Positions 41,513 through 53,579 of a stretch of 64,000 bases of DNA are shown here, piece by piece. Source of the stretch: Terfezia claveryi (Eukaryota > Ascomycota > Pezizomycetes > Pezizales > Pezizaceae); contig WHUX01000058.1 in the NCBI GenBank assembly GCA_015179025.1, positions 1-64,000 of the forward strand, in the 5' to 3' direction. The first letter of the stretch is position 1. Every line of letters starts with the position of its first letter. The position numbers and the translations under genes are program-made. Under the pieces are notes generated by a model, which was not told the DNA's origin, made no database searches, and saw nothing but the letters and a program-made list of their open reading frames with translations.

Positions 41513-41640
41513 GGTTTTGCTTGGGTTAATTTTTTCTTGTGTCTTTTAGTCTTTGTTTTTTTTTGGAGTATTAATTTTGTGTTTTTAGGGACATATGGGT
41601 TACGATGCTTTTTGGGTTTTGATTAGTGGTTTTACGTTTC

Positions 41641-41675
<35 letters not shown>

Positions 41676-41817
41676 TTTTTTTTTATGGGCTTTATGGGAC
41701 GTTATGCTTTTATTTTTTAGTTTTTTTTTTATGGAGGAATATATACGCCTTGGGATTGGAATAAAAGGTTGGAAGGTTATGTTGACGAGGACGTCAACTT
41801 TTGTTAGGGGGGTCGGA
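41513..41817 (+). other. Element C 3' region with long T tracts
   Basis: T-rich sequence includes an almost uninterrupted run of about 32 T (41643-41674) and a further T run near 41716. The polypurine tract then adjoins the right LTR. No gene. Confidence 0.6.
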
Positions 41818-42870
41818 TGTGGGGGTAAAAAGTGAAATTTTTGAAATTTTTCGTTTTATTTTTCATTTTTCATATTGTTTAGTTAGTTTGGTTAGTCTTA
41901 TGAGTTTAGTTGTGAAATTTTAGTTGTTTTAGTGTGTTTATGTTGACATGCGTGAAAAGAGTCTATGTTGAGAGTCGGGCAGAAATTGGTCTGACTCTCA
42001 ATAAGGGATCGCTCAGTTTGTTTTGATGTATTTGCAGTCAGTCGTTTGAGGTGAATTTTGATTTGAGAGTCGGGCTGGTTTCTGTCCGACTCTCATGGAA
42101 GACCTTTTACTACGCAAGTTTATTTTGTTCCGAAAAGTGTTTTGGTTCACGTATGACAGTCGGACAAGAAATGGCCCGACTCTCATAAAGGAACCCTCCG
42201 TTTTGTGCATTTGTTTACCTTTTGAAGAAGTAGAGAGAGGATTTATGTTGAGAGTCGGGCGGAAATTGGTCTGACTCTCAGCCGTGAACCTCTCCATACT
42301 GAAAAGTTAGTTGTGCTTAAGTGATTTGAAGGTTAATATTTTGTCGGCGGATTACCCTGATATGTTCACGCTTATATCGGGTGGGGTCCTAGTTGAGAGT
42401 CGGACAGTTTTTCGTCGACTCTCGATTGTGAACTCTCTTGGGAATTTTCGTTTTGGGTTCTTTGAATTGTTTGGCTAATTTGGAAAAGTTCCTTGATTGC
42501 TGGAAAAACGCGAGAAGAGATTAGCTTAGTTTGGAAGAGTTTGAGTTTAAGAGTCGCTAAGGAATTCCTCTATTTTGCCTTGATTTCGGACGGAAAAACT
42601 AGTCTCATGGAAAAATCGATGGAATGACATCAAGTCAAGGAATATGGTTTTTTATGAGATTGTCTAGAAATCGAAGGATATAGAGGAAGTTGGAGTACGT
42701 TCGTTTTTAGGAAAAAAAAGAAGAAAAGAAGCAAGCAAAGTTTTATAGCGCGACCCCGTATGAGATTACGGCATTGTGTGAGATAGCAAGAATATTACGG
42801 ATTTTTTCGTGTGCCTTCTCTTCCGGTCACCCGGTGTATGTTCCTCCGCTAGGAGAGAAGTACCCTCATA
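41818..42870 (+). repeat. Right LTR of element C
   Basis: 1,053 bp, matching the left LTR except for a single-base deletion and about five transitions or other substitutions seen by eye. It repeats the five stem-loops at an offset of about 9,377 bp (first one at 41970-41999). Confidence 0.9.
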
Positions 42871-42874
42871 ACGG

Positions 42875-42890
42875 GACATTCATTCTAATA
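42875..42890 (-). repeat. Left (3') LTR of element B, last 16 bp
   Basis: GACATTCATTCTAATA completes the LTR split by element C; the right LTR ends in the same word with AACA. The four bases before it (ACGG, 42871-42874) are the duplicated target of C. Confidence 0.85.
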
Positions 42891-42929
42891 CTCTCTCTTG
42901 AACTATGCACCCCATGAGTTCGGTAAGAT

Positions 42930-44330
42930 ATTTTTAAGCTTCAGCTTTTAGCTCTTTGGTCATAAGATCAGCAAGATTATTGGCTGATGGTACGTAAGTG
43001 AGTGTGAAGTCATTATTTTGAAGGTGCTCACGGGTGTAGTGGTAATGTACATTGATGTACTTTGTCTTTGAGTGGTGAACTAGATTGTCAGCAATCTTCA
43101 TTCCAGATTGGTTGTTACATTGCAGTACAATGTCCATTAGAATTCAAAGTTGTTGAAGTGCATACTTGTACCAAATTGCCTGTCAAGAAGTAAGGGAAAG
43201 TGCTATGTATTCGGCTTCAATGGTAGAAACAGATACAGACTGTTGCTTCTTAGAACACTAAGAAATACATGAACTTCCTAGCATAAAGCAGTAACCAGTG
43301 ACAGAGCGGTGGGTATCTACGCAATTGGCATAATCCGAATCAGAAAAACTATAGAGAATAGAAGACTTGGATTGAGCATAAGAAAGGCCAATATTCCTAG
43401 TGCCTGTAAGATAACGAAAAATATGCTTAACAGCTGCATGATGATCATCAGTAGGACAATGAGAAAACTGAGTAAGAAAGGAAACAGTATATGCAAGATC
43501 AGGATGAGTGCAAGTAACTAGATAGAGAAGTGCCCCAATCTTTTGTTGATATAGATTTTAGTCCAGTGGGATCGCACCCTTTTTGGCTGAGACTAGCTGA
43601 GTGTTAGGGTCGAGTGGTATTTTAACAGTATGGCAATTCTCTATTCCAAATCAAATAAGAAGTTGTTCGATATAGAGTGGTTGTGCGAGATGAACTGAGG
43701 TATTGGAGAATCTAAATTCGATTCCAAGCATATAAGAGAGAGAACCTTTATCAGTAACTTTGAAGTTTGACTGCAAATGTTCTGTAAGAAATCTTCTATC
43801 TGAGGTAGAGCCCACAACTAAGATATTATCAACATAGAAGCAGATGAATAAGAGCTTAGTAGGGTGTATAAATACACTAGGATCAAAGTGTAATGGGATG
43901 AGACCGGCTTCTTTAGAACAGTTGATAGCTTGAGATACCACTGTTTAGGAGCTTGCTTCAGACTATAGAGTGCCTTCAAAAGTAGAAGGACTTTACCATC
44001 CAGACCGATACCAAGAGGAGGTATAATCCAGATTTCTTCGTCTAAGGATCCATAGGTAAATGCTGATTTTATATCAAGTTGTGTAGTATCAAGGTCGAGT
44101 TGTACTGCTAGGGCAATAACGAGGCGTAGAGAATCATACTGTATTACAGGTGCAAACGTCTCGTTATAGTTGATACCGGTTATCTGAGAATAGCCCTTAA
44201 CTACAAGGCGAGCCTTATACCTCTCAATAGATCCATCCTCTCTTAACTTAATAGTATAAACCCATCGTGATCCAACAGGCTTCCTACCACTAGGAAGCTC
44301 TTCCTTCTCATGTACTGACCACACTTCTTA
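42930..44330 (-). pseudogene. Element B reverse transcriptase and RNase H
   Basis: The RT reads PVGSRWVYTIKLREDGSIER, KARLVVKGYSQITGINYNET and DTTQLDIKSAFTYGSLDEEI. These are diagnostic of copia RT. The catalytic box reads YVDNIL where YVDDIL is expected (Asp to Asn, a G-to-A type change). The end (42934-43137) reads KYINVHYHYTREHLQNNDFT and PSANNLADLMTKEL, the copia RNase H tail. Several frame breaks and stops lie between. Inactive. Confidence 0.8.
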
Positions 44331-46170
44331 GTCAACCAATGTTTGATATTCCTGATACATAACCTCCGTCCATTTATCCTTATCTAGTGACTGCATAGCT
44401 TCAGAGTATGATAAGGGTCCAGTAGCTACATTAGCTTGGCCTTTATCTTCTTTACCATGCTTTCAGCATATATCATCAAACTGTTTCGGTGGGTTGCGAT
44501 TTCGCTTAGGTTACGAGCGGCCTTAGTTATGATTAGGTTGTAAGTGACCTTGGTTTTGTTCAGAGAGTTGTTGTAACCGGAAATCGACATCTTGATTGCT
44601 AGAACTAGGTGCTATAGCTTTAGCTTTAGTAGGAGGATTTGGCGTGACAAGGTTTGGGTTTGGATTTGGATTTGGAGGGGTAACAGGGCGGTCACTCTCT
44701 CTAGAGAGTTATTGGTTGACTTTCTCAGAATTGGAGTTATTATCGAGTTCTGTGATGCGTGGTATATTGGATGAGTCAACAGGAGGTTCCATGGATATAC
44801 TCTGCTGAAATATGGTAGATGTTAATATAGGAGTATCAAATGATCCAGGCATTTTCGAAGTAGGTGGTATAGATGGGCGAGGTGGATTTACCAGAGATTG
44901 GCTTGCTTAATCAGTATTTGAAAGTGAGATATCTGGTGGTAAATAAAAATCGAGGGAGGTTGTGTCTTCTGATGGAATAAACTTAACCTACTTGTAAGTA
45001 TCAACTTTCCTAAAGGATGGTATATATATATAAAACATATGAGTGGTATTGGTATATCCAACAAATTTGCCTTCCAAAGCTCTTGGTGATAGTTTAGAGC
45101 CAGTGCCTCATTTCTCAATGGGGATATGAACTAATACTGGAGAACCAAAGGGACGAAGATGCTTTATAGTAGGTTTGGCTTTGTTGAGAACCTCGAAAGG
45201 AGTCTTGCCTTTGAGGGTAGAATGGGGAAGCCGATTCCGGACATAGACTGCCCAGTTGTAACATTCAGCCCATAGGAATTTGGGAAGATCAGCCAGTGCA
45301 GGTTGAACTATGTGTTGTAGGGTCTGATTATAGCGTTCCAGTATGCTATTAGACTCATGTTGATATGCTGATGTAACTTGATGTACGATACCATTGTTGG
45401 AGCAGTAGGATCGTAATTCGTTATTACAGAATTCTCCTCCTCCATCTGTATGTAGATTTCGAGGATATTATCCTATTTGGGTATTTACTTTTTAATAGAA
45501 ATCCTTAATACATTTTACTGCCTCAGATTTATGCTTAAGAAAGTAAGTGTGACCAAATCGAGAGCAATCGTCTAGGAGGGAGAGGTTATAGAGGGCGCCA
45601 CCAATTGATATTGGAGTAATCGGCTCTGATAGGTCAGCATGAACAAGGTCGAAGGGATGTTCTGATAAATGATTAACTGGCAATGGGGTATGTCTTTTGA
45701 GGTTAAAGACAGCGCATTTGTGACAATAGAATTCAGTAGAAGGCTTTGGTAAAATCTGAGAATCCGTATATGATCCGTTGGACCATGATTTTAGAGATGA
45801 ATGTACAAGTGCTTCATGCCAGAATTGAATAGCCGATAAGTATACTTGTCCTTTAGATATACGAGACTCAAGAGTATACACATGAGCACCAAGCGAAGCT
45901 TGCAGGATAGTTTTCTGATCCTGTTTGAGTTTTACCTCAAGTGTTCCATCTTGGCCTATGAGATAGTAGTCATTTAGCGAGTCAAGTTTGCACCAGGAGA
46001 TCAGATTCACATTATTCCAGTCAGGGATATATAACACATCATCAAGAACAAAAGAGACCTCAAAACCAGCAACATCCATAGATAGCCTAACTGATCCTGT
46101 ATAAAGACTTCTGAAAGTATGTCCTCTACTAACTTCAATATCGACTATTCGTGATACTGATATATGTCTG
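44331..46170 (-). pseudogene. Element B protease/integrase region
   Basis: 45492-46079 reads VLDDVLYIPDWNNVNLISWC (the strand after a copia protease). A GAG-pre-integrase box with HxxxxH and CHKC comes next (ALVHSSLKSWS, FYCHKCAVFNLKRHTPLPVN), then the integrase core start DLVHADLSEPITPISIGGAL and LLDDCSRFGHTYFL. Further integrase sequence continues in shifted frames down to about 45100, followed by a low-complexity linker. Stops and indels are present throughout. Confidence 0.75.
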
Positions 46171-46182
46171 TATTATCATGAC

Positions 46183-47330
46183 TCAAATAAGCAGAACCAA
46201 CTCGAACAGCAACAGGAGAAATAGTATGAGCAACAAAAGCAATACCATGTTCAATAACAGACTCGTCTGAAGAAGAAGACAACTTAGAAGCCGAAGGAGA
46301 TGAAGAAGACCAAGAAGCCGAAGAAAATGAAAAAGACTAAGGAGCCGAAGACGGAGGAGACCAGGAAGCTGAAGAAGATGAAGGAGAGGTAGTGTAGGCC
46401 ACAAAGGCAACACCATGTTCAGTAGACTCGCTAGAATTGATATTCTGAGCAAGGTTTACCTCACCTTGACTCGAGTTCTTTTTCTTGTGGTCCTTCAAAT
46501 GGTTGCACTGAGAATGAATGTGCCCCATATAATTGTGGCCATTCTTTTTGCACCATGAGCATTCACCCTTGTTGGGGGGTGCGGTCTTGCCTTGTCCTGG
46601 AGGATTTGGCTTGCAGAAAGAGGCTGAGAAGGTATTGGTAGATTTGCCTTTATTGCACTTTTGGATGGCATTGAGGGCTTTGGCTGTATTAACATTGGAA
46701 GAGTGCATAGAGAGAAGCTGAGCCATAGCATCTGTATATGTGAGATTGCTCTTAGTATTTAGATTGTCAACAATGTCATTTAGAGAAGGATGGAGTGATG
46801 CAAGGAACATAGCTGTCTTGAAAGTATCATCTTCATAAACTGGCTTCAGCACCTTGGAGAGTACATCAGTAGAGTTTGAGAACCTGCTATGTGTCTGTGT
46901 CCATAAGGTACTATATTGATAAACGTAGTCAGGGATGGTATCATTCTCAGACTGTCTAAGATCGTTCATGAGCCGCATTTGGTAGAAGGAGGATATGGTG
47001 TTCTGCCGATCAAAGGCATCGTGCAGATTTGTCCATGCTTGGTTTGCCATTTCACATTCACTGATGAGGTACTGCTGATTTAAGGAGATCGTAGCTTGCA
47101 TCGTGAGTAAGGCCTGCAAATTCTTCATTTCCAGAGCGTCGGCAGCAGCAGCATTGGACGTGAGAGTTTCCTGCTTGGTCTTGGTTATGTCTAAGACCTT
47201 CTGATACTTAAGTACCTTCTGGATAGTTGACCACCACCTCAAGAAGTTGGACTAGCCAGCGAGTTTCTTGAGGTTTTTAAGTGAGACAGAGGGGGGAACA
47301 TTTTGAGAGCCTGAGGTAGGAGTTTGTGAT
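46183..47330 (-). pseudogene. Element B gag
   Basis: An open stretch (46337-47242) encodes a UBN2-type copia Gag with QALLTMQATISLNQQYLISE, AWTNLHDAFDRQNTISSFYQ and MRLMNDLRQSENDTIPDYVY. A zinc-knuckle-like CSWCKKNGHNYMGHIHSQC lies near 46540. The N-terminal part is separated by an in-frame TAG (LAG stop SNFLRWW, at about 47255) where a Gln or Trp codon probably stood. The C-terminus is Ser/Pro-rich. Confidence 0.75.
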
Positions 47331-47475
47331 GCTGATATGATACTGAGTGCGGATGCGAATACGAGTATGAGGGTTCGAAATATAAGGGGATTGACTGACT
47401 CGGCGATAGTTCTTGCAACACTATAGTGGTGGAGGAATAAAAGCTCAGAGCAATGGTCAGCCCGAGCATATAACC

Positions 47476-47945
47476 TGTGTAAGGTGCCTAGGTTAGATAG
47501 AACAAGGTGAGAGGTGAGCTGAACTATGTGAAGCAGAGGCTTATCGCAGAGAGCAAGGCGAACGAGATATTCGAAGTGAGACTAAATCATTGATCTGCAT
47601 TGCTAGATACTAGAAGTGAGAGGGCTTTAAATACATGCTTTGTAGGTAAAGTCCGAGTTTAACACATGAAAATGAGTGAATCCAAGCTAGTATAGAGATA
47701 TTAGCGGAGATGAAAAACGACATGAAAAATACGCCATGAGCAGATTGATTGCGAGTATCATGAGCGAGAAGACTATAAACAGTAAGATGTGAGTAAATAC
47801 TGAATAAACTCTAAATAACTTTAACCAAGCAAAAGGTTAATCATATACTAGTGACATTAGCTAAATGATAGCTTAACGGAAGTAAACAGCTTAACGGATG
47901 TAAACAGCTTAACAGAGATAGGGTGACAGGACATTCATTCTAACA
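47476..47945 (-). repeat. Right (5') LTR of element B
   Basis: 470 bp with TG...CA ends (TGTGTAAGGTGCC to ATTCTAACA). It is followed by the target duplication CAGAC. It differs from the left LTR at about twenty positions, nearly all transitions. Confidence 0.88.
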
Positions 47946-50900
47946 CAGACAACTTTGTGAGTACGAGCTATGTGGAAGCCTTGAGATATACTCCAGAAGT
48001 GGTAATAGAAGAAAAGAATATAGGGTTCATAAGGGTATGAACAGCTGACACGTATAACCCAGCAAGAATTCCCAAACAAGTGATTAAACTAAGGTTCAGA
48101 GTGGGTACATATAAGTATAAGTCATAGTTTACGATATATGACTTGACAGATTATGATATTATCCTAAGTAAGCAGTGGATACAGCACATTAACCTTCGCT
48201 ACTAGATTAACCATAAAACAAACTTAATGTGGATCTGGGACGAATCTAAGGAAGATAGGAGTGTAGACCAAACACTGCACATGCTGAAGGGGTTGGGGCC
48301 AGATGAGGGAAGAATAGAAAAGAGAGAGGCATAGGTGATGGACGTGGCAAAGGAAGGCATAGACTTATGCTTTGTAGATGATATCATTAGAGGCAGGAGG
48401 AGAGAGTTGAAAAGAGGTATATAGGTAGAGGTTCGACGGGTGGAACAGGAAGACATATTAGAAAGGGATATATGGAAGGAGCTGGAAGAGATAGAAGAGG
48501 AGGGTATAAGGTCGGTGATAGCACAGAATATGGTATTGTTCCAACTGGTATCATCACTACCTCTAGCATCTTGAGAGACATTTAAGATAATCCTGAGGGA
48601 AGGCCCTATACCGAATCATAGACCATAGCAATCTTCAGTCTTTGAGGATGAGGAAATTCTTAGACAAATATAAACTGGACTAGAAAAAGGGTGGGTGTCA
48701 TCATCAACTTCAGAATTCGCCTCCCCGGTACTATTCATCCCAAAAAAAGATGGCAGGTTGAGGATGTGCATTGACTACCACTGACTAAATGATATTACCA
48801 TCAAAGACAGATACCCTATACCAAATATTGATAATCTCCTACATATGCTGAAGGGTGCTTCATGGTTTACCAAGTTGGATCTAGCAAGTGGGTACCACCA
48901 AGTAGTGGGAGCACCTGAAGATTGAGCAAAAACCACTTTTACTATGAAATTCGGAAACTTTAAAAGGAATATACTACTATTCGGATTATGCAATAGACCC
49001 TCACATTTCATGCGAATGATGAATAGGTTGTTGAGGAAAGGAAGGATGCAGAGCTATGTAGTGGTATACCTAGATGATATTTTGATCTTCAGTAGAATGC
49101 AAAGGGAACATGAGGAGCATATGGCAGTAGTTTTGGGGGTACTACGGAAAGAGGGGTTCAAATTGCAGCCCAGTAAGTGTTTTTTTGTGAAGAGAGGGGT
49201 CGAGTTTTGTAGTTTTTGGGTGGATGAATAGGGTATATATATAGAGGAAGGAAAGGTAGTATCAATACGGTAGTGGCCAACTCCGACTAAGCCTCGGCAT
49301 ATTAAGGAGTTCTTAGGTCTCACAAGATTCTATAGGAAATTTATACACCATTATGCTCAGATTGCAAGACCCCTATATGCATATAGGCAGCAGACAAAGG
49401 AATCATTTATGTGGACTATGGACTGTGAACATGCATTTTAAGCATTAAAGAGGAGGGTTACTGAGGCCCCAGTTCTAGTGATACTAGACTACGAAGGGGG
49501 GAAATGGAGCTTAAGGACAGATGCTAGTAAGTTTGCAATGGGGGCTGTTTTGATACAGGCACCAGCTGAAGGAGGTGATGATAAGGTTATAGGGTACTTC
49601 AGCAGGAAGTTTAAGGATGTGGAAACTCAATACTCTACCTACGACCAAGAGCTATTAGCGATTAAAGAAGCGATTATACACTTTAGGTACTACCTATATG
49701 GCCAACCCTTTATAATATTCACGGACCATGCCTCTATTCAACATATTCTACGTCAGCGGAAACTGTCAACTCAGCAAATGGGAATGCTGGACACTCTGCA
49801 ACACTTTGAATATGATATTAAGTACTAGCCAGGAGCCTAGAATGCAGTAGCAGATGCTTTCAGCTGAAGGCCAAACTATAGTGATAATGAAATGGATGCT
49901 AACTAGACTAAGGAAATGGAAGAAGTAATGCTAGCATATACAGTAGTGTCAGGAGAAAAGTGGATACGGGAAGTAATAATAAATTATAGTACAGATAAAT
50001 ATTTTGGCCCAATTCTTATATGGATAAAGAAAGAAGAGGAAGAAGATATAGCAACAAGTGGCTTGAGGAAGGAGTTTGGGACCTTGGTAGAGAGCAGAAA
50101 GAAAAGATTCATGATAGATAAGGAAACAGGCCTACTCTTGATAGCCATGGGTGAGCAAATCTGCATCCCACGAGGTGGAGGATTGCGACATCAACTCTTT
50201 CATGAGGCCCATGATTCAGAACTAGTGGGACACTTCGGAGCAAGCCAGACATATGGAGTACTAAATACAAGGTTTTTCTGGCCTCGAATGCTAGCCTTAG
50301 TGAAATTGTATGTCAGTACCTGTAATACATGCCAGAGAGTGAAGCCATCAAAACAGCGAGGTTCCTTAATGCTATTGCCAATCCCGGAAGGAAGATGGAG
50401 CAGGATAGGAATTGACTTTATAGTAGGGTTACCTACAAGCAAAGGGAATAGCAATAACTATATTGCGATAATTATAGATCATATGATAAAGAGAGTGCAG
50501 TGGTTTGGAATGAAGGAAGAAACGTCAGCAGAGGAATTCGCCTGGCTATTTATAGACAAATACGTGAGGTTACATGGGGTCCCTTCACAAATTGTATTGG
50601 ATTAGGATGTATGATTCATGAGTGAATTCTAGAGAGCGCTATAGAAGCAATTGGGGATTAACCTAACCCCTAGTACTTCATTCCACCTACAGACAAATGG
50701 CCAGGCAGAGAAAGCGAATAATATATGTGGCAGATACCTGAAGACCTTCACCACATGATATGCTGAGAACTGGGATAAGATACTGTGCCTAGCCGAATTT
50801 GCATACAATAGTAGTACACACAGCAGTATAGGCTGTTTCCTATTTGAATGTGACCTAGGATACGTCACAAACATTCTGTTGGATTCAATCGGGGGACTGG

Positions 50901-50953
50901 TGACAGCAAGGGCTAGTCATGGCATAGCAAGGAGCGAGACAGTAGAGGCATTC
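47946..50953 (+). pseudogene. Element A protease, RT, RNase H and integrase
   Basis: The protease continues from 31986. RT reads FASPVLFIPKKDGRLRMCID (48715), [20 protein letters not shown] and VVYLDDILIFSRM (YLDD intact). RNase H reads WSLRTDASKFAMGAVLIQAP and DQELLAIKEAIIHFRYYLYG (49500-49830). Integrase has HDSELVGHFG with CNTCQRVKPSKQRG and GIDFIVGLPTSKG, then GVPSQIVLD with a stop and TNGQAEKANN (50200-50720). Stops sit mainly at Gln, Trp and Arg sites (for example EF-stop-RAL-stop-KQLGINL). The frame reaches SETVEAF and is then cut by element D. Confidence 0.8.
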
Positions 50954-51484
50954 CATCAGCAAGAAATCGTGTTTGCGTCCTGTGCGTCCGGACGCATAGG
51001 ACGCACGGGACGCACAGGACGAAAACTCAAGATCAGGACGCCAAAGCTTGGTGCTCGTGCGTCGGGACGCACTAGCAGCTGGCGCCCGCGCTTGGGACGC
51101 AACACTCGCCTATGGCAGGTGTTCCCGCATCCAGGACGCAACACAAGCGTGCTTCTGCTCCTAGAACGCAACACAAGTGTGTTCCCACGTCTGGGACGCA
51201 ACACACGCGCTTTGCAGATGCTCGCGCCTCCTGGACGCAAGATGGAACGGGCTGCTCGTCCCCAACGCTACAGGTTCTACCGCTGGCGTTGCTAACGGAA
51301 GGCCCACAATCGCTCTCTTCTACAATGCACCAGCTTGTATGTACGACCCTCTAATACCAGCCAGGTGCGTAGCCTCTGTTGCAGCGACTGAATATGCATG
51401 CAGCGGAAATATCCATTGTATTCGCTAATAATTATATACACAGAAGTATTGAGTAATAGATATATACATAAAACATACACTCGC

Positions 51485-51655
51485 TGCTTTAATCGCCCTA
51501 ACACTCACTCTAATACTCGCTCCAATAGTCGCTCTAATACTCCTCTAATACTCGCTCTAATACTCGCTCTAATACTCGCTCTAATACTCGCCCTAATACT
51601 CGCTCCAATACTCGCTCTCATACTCGCTCTATTACTCGCTCTAATGCTCGCCATA
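51485..51655. repeat. 12-bp array ACTCGCTCTAAT, left arm of D
   Basis: About fourteen units of ACTCGCTCTAAT with small variants (CTCGCCCTAAT, CTCCTCTAAT). The complement is at 52905-53070 in the right arm, with the same order of variants mirrored, so the arms were copied as a whole. Confidence 0.9.
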
Positions 51656-51944
51656 ATGTGCTGGGATCTAGAGCGAAGGGAAAATGCGCGGGGAAGGGAG
51701 TTATATATACAGGAAAACCATAGTTGCCAAGGCCGACTGCTAAGGCCGACAATTTAGACTTTCCGAAGACAATGAGATAAGGGATAACAAGAGAAGTGGC
51801 AGGACAGTGATCAATGGCGCTCAGCCCCCTTTCGCCCGCGGGTGCCGTACTATTCAATGCCTGGCCTGGTAATAGTCATATTGGGAAATCGTAGTCGTGG
51901 TATTGAGATATGTGCGAGTTCACGCTTTGTGATATGTTTCGTAG

Positions 51945-52205
51945 GAATTCATGCATTCGCGGGCTTATATATATATATGCGAGAAACTCATGCATTCGCG
52001 GGCTTATATATATATGCGAGAAACTCGTGCTTTTGGAGACTTATATATATATATGCGAGAAACTCATGCATTCGCGGGCTTATATATATATGCGAGAAAT
52101 CCATGCATTCGCGAGCTTATATATATATATGCGAGAAATCCATGCATTCGTGAGCTTATATATATATATGCGAGAAATCCATGCATTCGCGGGCTTATAT
52201 ATATA
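51945..52205. repeat. 35-40-bp array with TATATATA, left arm of D
   Basis: About seven units of GCGAGAAACTCATGCATTCG followed by CGGGCTTATATATATAT. One unit carries the variant CGTGCTTTTGGAGAC. Confidence 0.9.
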
Positions 52206-52615
52206 TGTCTCCAAAAGCACGAGTTTCTCGCATATATATACATAAGTCTCCAAAAGCACGAGTTTCTCGCATATATATATATAAGTCTCCAAAAGCACGA
52301 GTTTCTCGCATATATATATAAGCCCGCGAATGCATGAGTTTCTCGCATATATATATATAAGTCCCCAAAAGCACGAGTTTCTCGCATATATATATAAGCC
52401 CGCGAATGCATGAGTTTCTCGCATATATATATATAAGTCCCCAAAAGCACGAGTTTCTCGCATATATATATATAAGTCTCCAAAAGCACGAGTTTCTCGC
52501 ATATATATATATAAGTCTCCAAAAGCACGAGTTTCTCGCATATATATATAAGCCCGCGAATGCATGAGTTTCTCGCATATATATATATAAGCCCGCGAAT
52601 GCATGAATTCCTACG
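52206..52615. repeat. 35-40-bp array with TATATATA, right arm of D
   Basis: About ten inverted units of the same array, mostly in the CCAAAAGCACGAGTTTCTCG version. The arms therefore differ in unit number and in the mix of variants, so the two sides have expanded separately since the palindrome formed. Confidence 0.9.
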
Positions 52616-52904
52616 AAACATATCACAAAGCGTGAACTCGCACATATCTCAATACCACGACTACGATTTCCCAATATGACTATTACCAGGCCAGGCATTG
52701 AATAGTACGGCACCCGCGGGCGAAAGGGGGCTGAGCGCCATTGATCACTGTCATGCCACTTCTCTTGTTATCCCTTATCTCATTGTCTTCGGAAAGTCTA
52801 AATTGTCGGCCTTAGCAGTCGGCCTTGGCAACTATGGTTTTCCTGTATATATAACTCCCTTCCCCGCGCATTTTCCCTTCGCTCTAGATCCCAGCACATT
52901 ATGG

Positions 52905-53070
52905 CGAGCATTAGAGCGAGTAATAGAGCGAGTATGAGAGCGAGTATTGGAGCGAGTATTAGGGCGAGTATTAGAGCGAGTATTAGAGCGAGTATTAGAG
53001 CGAGTATTAGAGCGAGTATTAGAGGAGTATTAGAGCGACTATTGGAGCGAGTATTAGAGTGAGTGTTAGG
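52905..53070. repeat. 12-bp array, right arm of D
   Basis: Inverted counterpart (GAGCGAGTATTA) of the array at 51485-51655. Confidence 0.9.
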
Positions 53071-53579
53071 GCGATTAAAGCAGCGAGTGCATGTTTTATG
53101 TATATATCTATTACTCAATACTTCTGTGTATATAATTATTAGCGAATACAATGGATATTTTCGCTGCGTGCATATTGAATGGCTGCAATAGCGGCTACGC
53201 ACCTGGCTGGTGTTAGAGCGGGTGTGCATTGTACGAGAGCGATTTGGGGCCCAAAGCTATAGCATTAACAACATCAATTGAGTTGATGATGCCAAGGGAA
53301 GCAACTCTAATATCCAGACATTGAAATATGCCAACCAGCGTCCGGACGGCTTTGGTTGCCCCAATGGCGTCCAGATTGTGTTGCAACTCAGCCGGGCGTC
53401 CAGATTGTATTGCAACTCAGCCGGGCGTCCAGATTGTGTTTCAACTCAGCCAGGCGTCCTGATTGTGTTGCAATGCAGCCAGGCGTCCAGACGCACAAGA
53501 CGCACAGGACGCATTTGCGCGAGCTCTCACGTCCGGACGCTGGGCGGTGCGTCTGGACGCCACTTTTTTCTTGCTGATG

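Larger units (their letters stand above)
32441..42870 (+). mobile_element. Element C: nearly intact Ty3/gypsy retrotransposon with extra ORF
   Basis: LTRs of 1,054 and 1,053 bp (32441-33494 and 41818-42870) differ at only about six positions. The 4-bp duplication ACGG flanks it (32437-32440 and 42871-42874), inside the left LTR of element B. The order is LTR, leader, ORF1 (Gag and protease), ORF2 (RT, RNase H, integrase), ORF3, LTR. A G-rich polypurine tract (AGGGGGGTCGGA) precedes the right LTR. ORF1 and ORF2 have no internal stops. It is the youngest of the nested elements and may still be competent, apart from damage in ORF3. No chromodomain is seen. Confidence 0.9.
31987..47945 (-). mobile_element. 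Element B: Ty1/copia retrotransposon, opposite orientation, hosting element C
   Basis: LTRs of 470 bp lie at both ends (right one 47476-47945; left one 31987-32440 plus 42875-42890, split by element C). The 5-bp target duplication CAGAC lies at 31982-31986 and 47946-47950. On the minus strand the order is gag (UBN2-type), integrase, RT, RNase H, which is the copia order. A purine tract (AAGAGAGAG) adjoins the left, 3' LTR. Without C it is about 5.5 kb. The LTRs differ at roughly twenty positions, nearly all transitions, and the coding frames carry stops, so it is dead. Confidence 0.88.
50954..53579. mobile_element. Element D: giant foldback element in element A
   Basis: The ends are short inverted repeats (CATCAGCAAGAAA at 50954, complement ending at 53579). 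Inside, two long arms (about 51300-52200 and 52215-53250) are reverse complements of each other over roughly 0.9-1.0 kb. Each arm is built of a unique outer part, a 12-bp array and a 35-40-bp array. Between the ends and the arms lie GGACGCAACAC-type repeats on the left and their complement (GTTGCAACTCAGCCGGGCGT) on the right. It lies between VEAF and the chromodomain part of element A Pol. A clear target duplication was not found. It has no believable coding capacity. The structure resembles foldback (FB) transposons. Confidence 0.75.

Noticed and set aside
51842..52713. Overlapping frames of 100-190 codons rich in IYICEK and YIYAR repeats
   Set aside because: Artefacts of the TATATATA arrays in the foldback arms, mirrored on both strands.
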